Positions 1 through 8,365 of a stretch of DNA of 64,000 bases are shown here, in pieces. The translations under genes and the position numbers were made by a program. The stretch comes from Gordonia spumicola (GTDB lineage Bacteria; Actinomycetota; Actinomycetes; Mycobacteriales; Mycobacteriaceae). The DNA is taken from positions 2,335,067-2,399,066 of the forward strand of contig NZ_BJOV01000005.1 of assembly GCF_009932475.1 (NCBI RefSeq). The letters are read 5' to 3'. The notes under the pieces are model-generated. The model did no database searches, had not been told where the DNA came from, and saw nothing but the letters and a program-made list of their open reading frames with translations. Each line of letters begins with the position of its first letter. Within the stretch, counting starts at the first letter, position 1.

Positions 1-14
1 AGTCCGGTGGTCAT
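1..14 (-). CDS. Start of a gene running off the left edge
   Basis: An ATG on the minus strand at position 14 is preceded by an AGGAA Shine-Dalgarno-like stretch about 5 nt upstream. It lies just beyond the stop of the gene ending at 41, so it is probably the next gene of the same ESX-associated operon. Only the first four codons (Met-Thr-Thr-Gly) are visible, so no function can be given. Confidence 0.4.
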
Positions 15-40
15 GTGTGTTCCTTTCGGTGTTCGTCGAA

Positions 41-1444
41 TCAGACGGATTCGACGAGGTTCATGCCTCCGGCGGTGAGCCGGAGGTCGACGTCCACGCC
101 GAAGGGCTGCGCGAGAAGCGCGGCCATGTCGGCGTCGGACGAGTCGTGCGATTGTGGGGCGAATGTCGCGTCCACGGCGTGCGGCGTCGGCGAGTCCGCG
201 GATCGGACCGCCCCCGCAGTCATGATCGGCGCCATCGGGACGTCGGCCGAGCTCGCGGTAGTGACCGTGGTCTGCGTGGTCGAGGCGGGTGTCGCCGATG
301 CGGTGGAGATCGCATTGCTGCTGGTGGGACAGTCGGCCAGACGGACCGGCTGGTCGGTCGCGCCGATCGACGGGGTTGCGCCCGACGTCGACACCGTCGC
401 GCCCGTCGAACCCGTCGCCGCCGCCCGCACGGACCCGTGATCCGCGGTGGTCTGCGACGTCGTCGTGTGGCCGGTGCCGGGAGTCGTGCCCGGTGTGCAG
501 CAGGTGCAGCAGGTCTTCGCGGTTCCGGTCGTGGTCGCGGCCGGTGTGGTCTTCGTCGTCCCCGTTGCGCCCGTCGTCCCCGTGGTGCCCGTCGTTTCGG
601 TGGTGCCGTTACTGCCCGTCGACCCGCTCAGCAGAGTCCCCGCGAGCGACAGGCCTGCCGAGATGATCGGAGTCATCTTCTTCGCCAGTGCGGTGAGTGC
701 GTCCCCCGACGACGCACTCACCGGCTTCGGCGTGGCGCCGACCTTCACCGGAGTCCCGGTGGCGGTGACCTTGGCCGTGGCCGGAGCCAGCTGGGCACGA
801 GTGGACGCGACCACGGCGAGCCCCTGCGCGAGACCGTCCGCCGCAATGCCGAGGGCCGCGAGCTGCCCCGCCGGTGTGACGAGGGTCGGTGCGGCCGCGG
901 CCAGCAGTCCGACGGTCTTGGCGATCACGCCCTGAAGAGATGTCATGCCCGCCCCGACGATGCCCGCGGCGACCTGCACGTCGCCCGCCATCGACGTCCC
1001 CTGTTGTGCCACCGCGCCGGAGTCTGCGGCCGTGGTCGTCGCCTTGGTGATCGCCGACGTCGCCGCCTGCCCCAGCCACTGGCCGTCGACCGCGGACACC
1101 GCCTTCAGCAAAGTGGACGCCCCGTCCTGGAGCACCCCGGCCAGGCCGGTGAGCGATTCGACGGGATTCCCGGCTCCGGTCAGGTTGCCTGTGCCGAACG
1201 TGCCGAGCAGCTTCACGATCGGCTGCACCAGGGCCGTCGGGTCGAGGCCGGGCAGCGTCGGCAGGGTCGACAAGTCGATGCCGGGCGCCTCGGGAAACGC
1301 GACGGTCAGCGGCGCGTGCTTCTTCGCCAGGCCGAGGTCGCCGAGCACGTCGTCCATGGACCGGTCCAGGAGTGCGGTCAGCCCCGTCGGCGCGAGCATG
1401 TCGCCGACGGTGGTCCCGCCGGACGCGGCGCTGTCGCAGCTCAT
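41..1444 (-). CDS. Thr-rich putative type VII (ESX) secretion substrate
   Basis: A 467-residue protein that I cannot assign to a named family. Residues 1-270 are Ala/Gly/Leu-rich and predicted helical, with a Trp-Leu-Gly (WxG-like) triplet near residue 138. From about residue 275 the chain becomes a low-complexity Thr/Gly/Ser segment, and a CCTCC tetracysteine cluster sits at residues 312-316. There is no N-terminal signal peptide. Its start overlaps the stop of the EspC-like gene by 4 nt, so the two are translationally coupled. Composition and position resemble large ESX-1 partner substrates such as EspB/EspE/EspA, but this rests on context rather than recognised homology. It could instead be a surface-anchored mycomembrane protein. 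Confidence 0.6.
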   Translation of the reverse strand: MSCDSAASGGTTVGDMLAPTGLTALLDRSMDDVLGDLGLAKKHAPLTVAFPEAPGIDLSTLPTLPGLDPTALVQPIVKLLGTFGTGNLTGAGNPVESLTGLAGVLQDGASTLLKAVSAVDGQWLGQAATSAITKATTTAADSGAVAQQGTSMAGDVQVAAGIVGAGMTSLQGVIAKTVGLLAAAAPTLVTPAGQLAALGIAADGLAQGLAVVASTRAQLAPATAKVTATGTPVKVGATPKPVSASSGDALTALAKKMTPIISAGLSLAGTLLSGSTGSNGTTETTGTTGTTGATGTTKTTPAATTTGTAKTCCTCCTPGTTPGTGHTTTSQTTADHGSVRAAATGSTGATVSTSGATPSIGATDQPVRLADCPTSSNAISTASATPASTTQTTVTTASSADVPMAPIMTAGAVRSADSPTPHAVDATFAPQSHDSSDADMAALLAQPFGVDVDLRLTAGGMNLVESV

Positions 1445-1746
1445 CGCGAGCCCAGCCCGGAGCCCGCGGCCGCATCGGCTCCGGTGATCCCGGCCAGACC
1501 GGCCGCGGCGGCCGCAGCGGTCGCCGCGTGGACGGCCGCGACCTCTCCGACGGCCCGCAGGTGATTGGCCTGCGCGCAGGCGTAGGCGGCGAGGAACTCC
1601 TGGCCGATCAGCCCGAATGCCGCCGACATCGCGGCGCCCTGTGCCGCGTCGACCGTCGCCGCACCGGCCGTGGCGGCCGCGAGGGCCGCCGACGTCGATC
1701 CGAAGGCCTCGACCGCCGCGGGCGTCACGTGCACTTGTCCGTTCAT
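1441..1746 (-). CDS. EspC-like type VII secretion target
   Basis: A 101-residue, Ala-rich all-helical protein of the size and pattern of the EspC/ESX-1 secretion-associated family (PF10824-like), which forms a helical hairpin and is exported through the ESX machinery. It begins with a beta-like VHVTP start, followed by one long helix and a second helix (about 45-90), and has no signal peptide. I see no clear YxxxD/E secretion signal; the only tyrosine is near residue 54. The start codon follows the EspL-like stop by 2 nt, and the 3' end overlaps the next gene by 4 nt. The gene is probably cotranscribed with the Thr-rich protein downstream, which is the likely co-substrate. Confidence 0.65.
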   Translation of the reverse strand: MNGQVHVTPAAVEAFGSTSAALAAATAGAATVDAAQGAAMSAAFGLIGQEFLAAYACAQANHLRAVGEVAAVHAATAAAAAAGLAGITGADAAAGSGLGSR

Positions 1747-1748
1747 GC

Positions 1749-2132
1749 TCACTCCTCCGACTGGGGTTCTTGCAAGGTTGGACGCACGAAACCGGGATCC
1801 GGTTCCATCGACACCCCGACGGCGTCCGATCCGATGAGTTCGGCGAAGTCCGCGACGAACGCCGTCATGATGTCGGCGCGATCGGTGAACACCCTGGTGG
1901 CGGCGCGGACCGCGGTCCGAACGATCTGGTCGGCCAGGGCCGCGGGCTGCCCGTTCCCCGCACCTGGAAGCAGACGCAGACCGGTCATCGCCCCGGTCAC
2001 GTCGACGTCGACGATCACGCGTCCGGAATCGCCCGTCTCGGTGACCGTGAGCGCGTTCAGGCGCGCCTGCACCCCCTCGAGCGCCTGCAGTTGCAGTTCG
2101 GCCCGATGCTGGACGTCGTCCATCGTGGTCAT
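1749..2132 (-). CDS. YbaB/EbfC-family protein, EspL-like
   Basis: A 127-residue protein with the YbaB/EbfC layout: an N-terminal helix rich in Gln/Leu/Ala (residues 5-30), a beta region with RVIVDVDVTGAMTGLRL around 40-58, and a C-terminal helix (about 68-100). In ESX-1 loci the YbaB-like protein EspL stabilises EspE/EspF-type substrates and affects gene regulation. The role here is inferred from that context. The ATG at 2132 overlaps the upstream stop as ATGA, and the EspC-like gene follows after 2 nt. The C-terminal tail (MEPDPGFVRPTL) is closely echoed by non-coding sequence just upstream of the operon. Confidence 0.7.
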   Translation of the reverse strand: MTTMDDVQHRAELQLQALEGVQARLNALTVTETGDSGRVIVDVDVTGAMTGLRLLPGAGNGQPAALADQIVRTAVRAATRVFTDRADIMTAFVADFAELIGSDAVGVSMEPDPGFVRPTLQEPQSEE

Positions 2133-2495
2133 CGTCGCGCACCCGCGGCGTCGAGCGCCTCCTCGGACGCGACGAGGTCGGCCCGCGACGGCAGTCCGAG
2201 CAACGACAGGGTCTCCTCGGGGACGCCGTCGTCGGCCAGCGCGGCCCGGCGGCGGACGCCTGCCGTCAGGCCCGCGAGCCGACACAAGGCCAGGACGTCG
2301 GCGGCGAGGGCGGCCGGTTCTCGCCGGCATTGCGCCGGTTCCAGCCGCATCGCGACAGGGAGTCCGCTCGACGTGCATGTGACACTGATTCCGCCGCCTC
2401 GCGACCGCACGGTGGTCAGTCCGTCCGCGCCGCTCGGCATGTCGTGTGTGGTCTTCATGAAAGGTCAGACGCACGAAACCCGAATTCGGTTCCAT
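1776..2495. repeat. Two 33-nt near-identical copies (1776-1808 and 2463-2495)
   Basis: The copies match at 28 of 33 positions and lie in the same orientation. The first encodes the C-terminal tail of the EspL-like protein; the second lies in the divergent promoter region upstream of the operon. Each holds a near-palindrome (CCGGGATCCGG in the first; CCGAATTCGG, perfect, in the second). The upstream copy could be the remnant of a lost paralogue's tail or a regulatory dyad. Confidence 0.6.
2129..2458 (-). CDS. Hypothetical ESX-operon protein, possible second YbaB-like domain
   Basis: A 109-residue cytoplasmic protein, first gene of the minus-strand ESX-associated operon. Residues 12-40 form a two- to three-strand beta pattern (TTVRSRGGGISVTCTSSG) and 45-70 a helix; this resembles a short YbaB/EbfC fold, but I do not recognise a named family. 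The last third contains a GLPSRADLVASEEAL helix. The stop overlaps the EspL-like start by 4 nt. The gene is transcribed divergently from the EspI-like ATPase at 2576, so the 118-bp gap probably holds both promoters. Confidence 0.55.
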   Translation of the reverse strand: MKTTHDMPSGADGLTTVRSRGGGISVTCTSSGLPVAMRLEPAQCRREPAALAADVLALCRLAGLTAGVRRRAALADDGVPEETLSLLGLPSRADLVASEEALDAAGARR

Positions 2496-2575
2496 TTGCT
2501 TTTCCTCTGGCATGTCGTGTTTGAGTGGGAGTACCGTTCCGGACCACTGCACGCGAACACCGCACAGGGGGACTC

Positions 2576-3790
2576 ATGACGACCGACCAGACCGCGTCCA
2601 CGACCTTCGATCCGGAGGCTCCGCCGTGGCTGCGCCCGCAGGTCCCGGCCCCGGAGCCCATGCCGCATCCGCTCGCGACGGGCGCCGTCGACCACGGCTT
2701 CGCACCCGGCGAGATCGACCTGTCGGGGATCATCCCGCCGACCGAGATCATGGCGCCGCCTCCCGTGCGCATGCCGCCGCGCGCGGCGCCCGACGCGCCA
2801 CCGCCACGACCGGCGCCGCAGTCGCCGGTCCTGCAACCGGGCAGGCTCGGTCCGGCGCTCGACGAGGTCGCGTTGATCCGCAAGGCGCGACGCGCACCGG
2901 GGCACGGATGGCGTCGAGCCGTCCACACGCTGACCGCCGGTGCCGTGAACCCCGGCGAGTCGCCCGCCGAGCTCGAGTACCGCGACCTGCTCGAACGGGT
3001 ACGACAGCCGGTTCGCGGCGACTACCGGATCGCCGTGCTGTCGCTCAAGGGCGGCGTGGGGAAGACCACGACGACCGTCGGTCTCGGATCGACGTTCGCA
3101 TCGCTTCGCGGCGATCGCGTGATCGCCGTGGACGCGAATCCCGACCTCGGCACGCTGGCCCAGCGGGTGCCGTCCCAGACCGCGTCGACGGTCCGCGATC
3201 TGCTCGCCGATCCGGTCGTCGCCCGATACTCCGACGTCCGCGCCCACACGTCACAGGCTCCGAGCCGACTCGAGGTCCTCGCATCCGAACGCGATCCCGC
3301 GGCGGCCGAGGCGTTCAGCGAGGCCGAGTACCGCGGCGTGATGGGCATCCTGCAGCGCTTCTACAACATCATCCTCACCGACGCGGGGACCGGAATGTCC
3401 CATTCGGCGATGCGCGGGGTGCTCGACCTCGCGGACGCGATCGTGCTGGTCAGCTCGCCCGCGTTGGACGGCGCGCGGAGCGCAGGCGCCACGCTCGACT
3501 GGCTGCACGGTCACGGATTCGGGCACTTGATCCCCCGGTGCGTGGTGGTGCTCAGTGCTTCGCGGCCCGGAGCGTCGTCCATCGACATCGGGAACCTGAC
3601 ACAGCATTTCCTCACCCGATGCCGGGCCGTCCACACGATCGCCTACGACGATCATCTGGCCGAGGGCGCCGACGTCGACCTCGATCTCCTCGGCAAGCAG
3701 GCGCGGAGGTCGTTCGTGGAACTCGCGGCGACGATCGCCGACGACTTCGGCGGCACGACACTCCGCAGGCAGCCGCCCTTCCAGGGCTAG
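2576..3790 (+). CDS. EspI-like MinD/ParA-family ATPase with Pro-rich N-terminus
   Basis: A 404-residue protein. Residues 1-110 are Pro/Ala-rich and disordered; residues 155-395 form a MinD/ParA (SIMIBI) ATPase domain with a deviant Walker A motif, KGGVGKTT, near residue 160, an ADANPDLG-like switch segment written VDANPDLG, and a Walker B-like strand IILTDAGTG. This architecture is that of EspI, the ESX-1-associated ATPase linked to regulation of secretion under ATP limitation in mycobacteria. I chose the ATG at 2576 because an AGGGGGAC ribosome-binding site precedes it. The gene is divergent from the EspC/EspL-like operon, so both probably belong to one ESX locus that extends beyond the left edge. 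Confidence 0.78.
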   Translation: MTTDQTASTTFDPEAPPWLRPQVPAPEPMPHPLATGAVDHGFAPGEIDLSGIIPPTEIMAPPPVRMPPRAAPDAPPPRPAPQSPVLQPGRLGPALDEVALIRKARRAPGHGWRRAVHTLTAGAVNPGESPAELEYRDLLERVRQPVRGDYRIAVLSLKGGVGKTTTTVGLGSTFASLRGDRVIAVDANPDLGTLAQRVPSQTASTVRDLLADPVVARYSDVRAHTSQAPSRLEVLASERDPAAAEAFSEAEYRGVMGILQRFYNIILTDAGTGMSHSAMRGVLDLADAIVLVSSPALDGARSAGATLDWLHGHGFGHLIPRCVVVLSASRPGASSIDIGNLTQHFLTRCRAVHTIAYDDHLAEGADVDLDLLGKQARRSFVELAATIADDFGGTTLRRQPPFQG

Positions 3791-3812
3791 TGGCGCGACC
3801 GCGGGGCTCGAG

Positions 3813-5069
3813 CTACGCGGCCGACTGCTCCGCGGCCTCGGCGGGAGCCTGCTCGCGCGACACCTGAGCGAAGCCGGGGCGGGCACGGCCCGCGAACGCC
3901 TTGAACCATGATGCGACGGCCGCCGCCCGGTTGCGGAATCCGACGAGGTAGTAGAGGTGGACGCCGAGCCAGGCGAGCCACCCGACGAATCCGGTCAACT
4001 TGATCCCGAACGGAGCGTCGACGACGGCGTTGTGCCGGTTGACGACGGCCATGCTGCCCTTGTCGAGATACGTGAACTCGGAACCGGCCGCCCTCTTGCC
4101 GCGGATGACGTCCGCGACGAACCGGCCCTGCTGCATCGCGACCGGGCTCTGGCCCGGGTAGCCCTTGAGGCTGGTCATGTCGCCGATGGCGAAGACGTCC
4201 GCGCGATCACCGACGGTGAGGTCGTCGTTGATCTTCAGACGTCCCGCGCGGTCGGTGTCGCAGTCGGTCGCCTCGGCGAGCACGGCCGCCAGCGGGGTGG
4301 CCTGCACTCCGGCCGACCACACGACGGTGCGTGCCTGCAGCACCCGGTCGGCGTCGCCGCTGCGGACGGTCACTCGGCCGTCGTCGATGGCGGTGACGAC
4401 GGTGTCCGTGAGCACCTCGATGCCCGCCTTCTCCAGGGTGCGGCGGGTGAACGCCGACAGTCGTCCGCCGTAGACGGGCAGCAGGTCGCCCGCGCCTTCG
4501 ACGAGGTACACCTTCGCGGGGACGTCGGTGAAGTGCCGGGTGCTGAGTTCGCGGATCTGGCCCGCGATCTCGACGCCGGTGGCTCCCCCGCCGACCACGA
4601 CGTAGGTGTGCGCATCGGACTCCTCGACCGGCGCGGAGAAGCAGTCGAGGAGATGGGCGCGCAGGGTGACCGCGTCGTCGAGCGTCTTCAGGGAGAACGT
4701 CCGGTCGGCCCACTCGTCGTGACCGAAATATCCCTGGGCGACGCCGGCCGCCGCGATCAGGCTCCCGTAGCCGATCCGCTCGACGCCCGCGTCGGTGCGG
4801 TACGTGATCACTTTGCGCTCGGCGTCGACGTCGGTGACGTGTCCCCGGATCACGGAGACGCTCTCCTTGAACGCCAGGACGTCGGCGATGTTCGGCGCGA
4901 TCTCCTCGGACTCGAGGACACCCGTTGCGACTTGATACAGCAGCGGCTGGAAGAGGTGCTCGTCCGTCGCCGAGATCAGGACGGTCTCGATCTTCGACTT
5001 CGCCAGCCGCTTGGCCGCGGCGAGTCCCCCGAATCCCGATCCGATGATCACGACGTCCGTGCTGCGCAT
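3813..5069 (-). CDS. ndh: Type II NADH:quinone oxidoreductase (NDH-2)
   Basis: A 418-residue membrane-associated flavoprotein that passes electrons from NADH to menaquinone without proton pumping. The FAD Rossmann motif IIGSGFGGLAAA is at the N-terminus, followed by the characteristic HLFQPLLYQVATG; the NADH-binding motif VVVGGGATGVEIAG is near residue 160, and the second FAD segment FAIGDM near 290. The C-terminal stretch GFVGWLAWLGVHLYYLVGF is the amphipathic membrane anchor typical of NDH-2. The ATG at 5069 is preferred over the GTG at 5078 because GAGGAG lies 8 nt before it. A LysR regulator is transcribed divergently and may control it. Confidence 0.9.
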   Translation of the reverse strand: MRSTDVVIIGSGFGGLAAAKRLAKSKIETVLISATDEHLFQPLLYQVATGVLESEEIAPNIADVLAFKESVSVIRGHVTDVDAERKVITYRTDAGVERIGYGSLIAAAGVAQGYFGHDEWADRTFSLKTLDDAVTLRAHLLDCFSAPVEESDAHTYVVVGGGATGVEIAGQIRELSTRHFTDVPAKVYLVEGAGDLLPVYGGRLSAFTRRTLEKAGIEVLTDTVVTAIDDGRVTVRSGDADRVLQARTVVWSAGVQATPLAAVLAEATDCDTDRAGRLKINDDLTVGDRADVFAIGDMTSLKGYPGQSPVAMQQGRFVADVIRGKRAAGSEFTYLDKGSMAVVNRHNAVVDAPFGIKLTGFVGWLAWLGVHLYYLVGFRNRAAAVASWFKAFAGRARPGFAQVSREQAPAEAAEQSAA

Positions 5070-5145
5070 TGCTCTCACTCCTCTTCAGAGACGACGATTG
5101 CTTCTACGACCAGGCTGCTAGAAACGTGCGGCATCGACAAGCTCG

Positions 5146-5192
5146 ATGAACAGGGGATCTCTACTCGTTTGCATCGATTCTGTTCATACAAT
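5146..5192 (+). promoter_or_regulatory. LysR-type operator dyad and leaderless -10 box
   Basis: A perfect inverted repeat ATGAACAG (5146-5153) / CTGTTCAT (5180-5187) lies between ndh and the LysR gene. The right arm abuts a TACAAT -10 box (5187-5192), which ends 6 nt before the ATG at 5199, the spacing of a leaderless transcript. The layout suggests autorepression of the LysR gene and control of the divergent ndh. Confidence 0.5.
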
Positions 5193-5198
5193 GTCGGA

Positions 5199-6065
5199 AT
5201 GGAGTTCCGTCAGCTCGAGTATGTGGTCGCCGTCGCCGAGACCGGCGGATTCTCACGTGCCGCCCAGCGCTGCTTCGTCTCCCAGTCGGCGATCAGCCAT
5301 CAGGTGGCGGCACTCGAACGCGAGTTGGGCGCCGAACTGTTCGACCGCAGTCAGCGTCGCGTCCGACTCACCGAGGCGGGTGAGACGCTGCTGCCGTTCG
5401 CCAAAGACCTGCTGTCCATGCGCGACACGGCGATCGCGGCCACCGCGCCGCGACCCGAGCGGGTGCGGATCGCGGCGAACATGTCGTTCGCGCGGTCCGC
5501 GCTCGCCGCGGTGTCGGCCGTCCGCGAGAACCACCCCGAGGCCGAGATCGACTTCCTCATCAAACCGTTCACGCAGCGTATCGACGCCGTCGCGTCCGGC
5601 GAGGCGGATCTCGCCCTGATCCGCGGGACCGTCGACCGCGAGAACCTGTACCTCGATCCGCTCTGGGTGGATCAGCCGGTGATCGCGTTCAATTCGCGTC
5701 ATCCGCTCGCCGCGGGCGGCCAGGCTCCGACACCGACCGAGCTCGCCGCCTATCCACTGCTCCTCCCACCGCCGGAGCGGCAGGTGCTGCTGCACCGCCT
5801 GGTCCATCAGGCGTTCGCCAGGGCCGACGCCGACGTGCAGTTCGGCCCGGAGATCCGCGAGGGCCATTCGGTGGCGTTCGAACTGATCAACCGCCCCGAC
5901 GCGTGGACGGTGCTCTACGAGGACCCGCTGCAGCCGGGGATTTCGTGCAGGAGGAGCCTGAGCTTCACTCTCCCCGTGTCGGCCGTGTTGCGGGTGGACG
6001 CGAAACCGAACGCCCTGGTCGCGGAGTTGCTGACCGAGTTGTCGGGCGGCTTCCGCAGACACTGA
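5199..6065 (+). CDS. LysR-family transcriptional regulator
   Basis: A 288-residue LysR-type regulator. The N-terminal winged helix-turn-helix (residues 1-60) starts MEFRQLEYVVAVAETGGFSR and contains the recognition helix segment FVSQSAISHQVAALE. A linker helix and a periplasmic-binding-protein-like effector domain (about 85-288) follow. The effector is unknown. It is divergent from ndh, and an 8-bp inverted repeat in the shared region overlaps its own promoter. The start codon has no Shine-Dalgarno but sits 6 nt after a TACAAT box, which supports leaderless translation from 5199. Confidence 0.88.
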   Translation: MEFRQLEYVVAVAETGGFSRAAQRCFVSQSAISHQVAALERELGAELFDRSQRRVRLTEAGETLLPFAKDLLSMRDTAIAATAPRPERVRIAANMSFARSALAAVSAVRENHPEAEIDFLIKPFTQRIDAVASGEADLALIRGTVDRENLYLDPLWVDQPVIAFNSRHPLAAGGQAPTPTELAAYPLLLPPPERQVLLHRLVHQAFARADADVQFGPEIREGHSVAFELINRPDAWTVLYEDPLQPGISCRRSLSFTLPVSAVLRVDAKPNALVAELLTELSGGFRRH

Positions 6066-6132
6066 ATCCGGGCCAGATCATCGAAAACATGGACAGCGAG
6101 CACAGCTTCGCGCAACACTCGTCAGTAATTAC

Positions 6133-6147
6133 GTTCCGCCACGGAAC
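6133..6147. promoter_or_regulatory. Inverted-repeat operator upstream of fadD
   Basis: GTTCCG-CCA-CGGAAC is a perfect 6-bp dyad with a 3-nt centre, 26 nt before the fadD start. Read on the minus strand it contains TTCCGTGGC, and the same nonamer recurs at 9031-9039 upstream of the nearby TetR gene. It is a candidate TetR operator. Confidence 0.45.
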
Positions 6148-6172
6148 ATAAATACGACGATTGGAAGTCCCC

Positions 6173-7834
6173 GTGCTCGACGCGACCCTCACCACCGCAG
6201 ACCTGCTCCGCGCGCGGCGTGACGACACCGCTCCCGCACTCCGATTCGCCGACCAGACGTGGACCTGGGCGGAGTTCGTCGTCGAATGCGAACGACGAGC
6301 CGCCGCGTTGGCCGCCGTTCGTGCCGATCTGCCTCCGGAGACGCCGTGGCACATCGGCGCCCTGATGGACAACAGCCCCGAGTACATGTTCCTGATCGGC
6401 GGAGCCGCGCTGTCCGGCGCGACACTCGTCGGCGTCAACCCGACTCGGCGCGGCGACGAGCTCATCTCCGACGTCACCAGGACCGACTGCGCGATCGTCC
6501 TCGTCGGACCGTCCATGGTCGAACTCGCCACGGATCTCGACGGCGCGGTCCGCACCCTCCGGACCGACTCGGACGAGTACCGTGCGCTGCTCCGGGCCGA
6601 ACCGACGATCCTCCCCGAGGGCCCGGACAACCACACGCTCCTGCTGCTGTTCACCTCGGGCTCGACCGGCGCACCGAAGGCCGTGAAGTGCAGCTCCGCA
6701 CGGCTGGCGGCGATCGGCGCCCTCAACGTCCACGGCATCACCCGGGACGACGTCGCGTACAACGCGATGCCCCTGTTCCACGGCAACGCAGTGATGAGCG
6801 CGTGGGCCCCGATCCTGTTCGTCGGCGGCGCCTACGCCCTGCGTGACAAGTTCTCGGCTTCCGGCTTCCTCCCCGACATCCAGCGTTTCGGAGCGACGTT
6901 CTTCAACTACGTCGGACGCTCGCTCGCCTACATCCTCGCGCAGCCCGAACGGCCCGAGGAGCGCGACAACAGTCTGCGGTTCGGGTGGGGCACGGAGGCG
7001 TCGCCCCGCGACCGCGACGAGTTCGCGCGCCGTTTCGGCGTCCCGGTCGTCGAATCGTACGGATCGTCCGAAGGCGTGTGCGTGATCGTCCGGGACGCGT
7101 CGACGCCGAGGGGAGCCCTCGGCATCCCCAACCCGGCGCTCGGAATGGTGGTGCTCGACGAGTCGGGCGCCGAGTGCCCGCCGGCGATCATCGCCGACGA
7201 CGGCGGCATCGTCAACGGCGACGAGGCGATCGGCGAGATCGTGGCGCGCGGAGGCGGCAACCGATTCGAGGGCTACTACAACAACGACGCCGCGGCGGCG
7301 GAGAAGATCCGCGACGGCGACTACTGGTCGGGCGATCTCGCCTACCGCACTCCGGACGGCGTGTACTGGTTCGCCGGACGCACGAACGACTGGATCCGCG
7401 TCGACTCGGAGAACTTCTCGACCGCCCCGCTCGAACGGATCATCACCCGCTACCCGTCGATCACCGGCGCCAGCGCGTACGGCGTGCCGGATCCCCGCAC
7501 GGGCGACCGGGTGATGGCGACCCTGGAGACCGACGACTCGTTCGACGCGACGGCGTTCGCCGAGTTCCTCGACGCCCAGCTCGACATGGGCACGAAATGG
7601 ACCCCGCACTTCCTGCGCCTCACCAGGCGTTTCCCACTCACCGCGACACGGAAGATCGACAAGGCGTCGCTGCGACGTGCCGCATGGCGCAGCGACGACC
7701 GCATCCTCGTCCGCGACGGCGACCGCTACGTGCCCTTCGACGCCGACTCGCTCGCCGCGTTCGAGGCGAGCTTCGCCGACCACGACCGTTCCCACCTGCT
7801 GCCAGCCGACCCCCGAGAGAAGGACGCATCATGA
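6173..7834 (+). CDS. fadD: Fatty-acyl-CoA/AMP synthetase (FadD-like)
   Basis: A 553-residue ANL-superfamily ligase that adenylates a carboxylic acid, probably a fatty acid, and transfers it to CoA. The ATP-binding signature LFTSGSTGAPKAVK is near residue 158, the A5 motif SYGSSEG near 295, the A7 motif YWSGDLAY near 385, the A8 hinge FAGRTNDWIRVDSEN near 400 and the A10 segment TATRKIDK near 490. The GTG at 6173 is preferred over the TTG at 6161 because a GGAAG site lies 5 nt before it. The NTF2-like gene overlaps its 3' end by 4 nt, and a TetR regulator lies convergently downstream. This grouping is common in steroid or fatty-acid catabolic clusters. The substrate cannot be read from the sequence. 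Confidence 0.85.
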   Translation: MLDATLTTADLLRARRDDTAPALRFADQTWTWAEFVVECERRAAALAAVRADLPPETPWHIGALMDNSPEYMFLIGGAALSGATLVGVNPTRRGDELISDVTRTDCAIVLVGPSMVELATDLDGAVRTLRTDSDEYRALLRAEPTILPEGPDNHTLLLLFTSGSTGAPKAVKCSSARLAAIGALNVHGITRDDVAYNAMPLFHGNAVMSAWAPILFVGGAYALRDKFSASGFLPDIQRFGATFFNYVGRSLAYILAQPERPEERDNSLRFGWGTEASPRDRDEFARRFGVPVVESYGSSEGVCVIVRDASTPRGALGIPNPALGMVVLDESGAECPPAIIADDGGIVNGDEAIGEIVARGGGNRFEGYYNNDAAAAEKIRDGDYWSGDLAYRTPDGVYWFAGRTNDWIRVDSENFSTAPLERIITRYPSITGASAYGVPDPRTGDRVMATLETDDSFDATAFAEFLDAQLDMGTKWTPHFLRLTRRFPLTATRKIDKASLRRAAWRSDDRILVRDGDRYVPFDADSLAAFEASFADHDRSHLLPADPREKDAS

Positions 7835-8359
7835 CGAAGATCGACATCAACCAGGAAGCACTGTGCGAGGTCATCCAGGCCCGCCTCGAGCGCACATCGA
7901 ATCCACGGCACCGGACGATGCTGGAACGCATGCTCGAACACGCACACCACGAGCATCAGGGCGACCTGGACGGCCTGATGGGGACCTTGGGGCCCACGAC
8001 GAACTACCATTTCTGGAATCTCGAAGGCGACGTCGGACCGAAGGGGCTCGACGGTGTCCGCGACTACTACGCGCACCTCGTGGCGTCGAACGCCCACATC
8101 CTCGAATTCGACTGCGACCGGATGCGAGGGTTGGCTGACGATGATCTCGCCCGGCGCCTACGTCGCGGAGAACCCGAACGCCGCCGCCTTCGCCGACGTC
8201 TCGAAGAACTATCTCGTCAAGATGCGGAACGTCATCTTCTGGCCGTTCGACGAGGATCTGTACATCGTCGGTGAGGACTCGTACACCGGCGGACCGATGG
8301 AGTTCCGCGAGTTGGCCGACGAGGAGCTTCCCGACGCGTTCCGCGCGCTGCTCGGCTGA
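7831..8359 (+). pseudogene. SnoaL/NTF2-like protein, frameshifted
   Basis: The ATG at 7831 overlaps the fadD stop (ATGA) and opens a SnoaL/NTF2-like reading frame: an N-terminal helix, then TNYHFWNLEG and DGVRDYYAHLV. Between about 8120 and 8146 the conserved sequence jumps by one base: VAENPNAAAFADVSKNY to the stop at 8359 lies in the +1 frame. Joined, the two parts give about 176 residues, a normal length for the fold (polyketide-cyclase or ketosteroid-isomerase-like small-molecule binding). The downstream half still has good codon use, so the break is recent or a single-base sequence error. Confidence 0.7.
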
Positions 8360-8365
8360 ACGGCG

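Noticed and set aside
17..1564. Long plus-strand ORF of 515 codons
   Set aside because: Arg/Gly-rich translation typical of a GC-rich antisense shadow; the minus-strand frame has the coherent operon with overlaps.
41..2458. PE/PPE gene pair
   Set aside because: No PE or PPE motif at the N-termini; EspC- and EspL-like features fit better.
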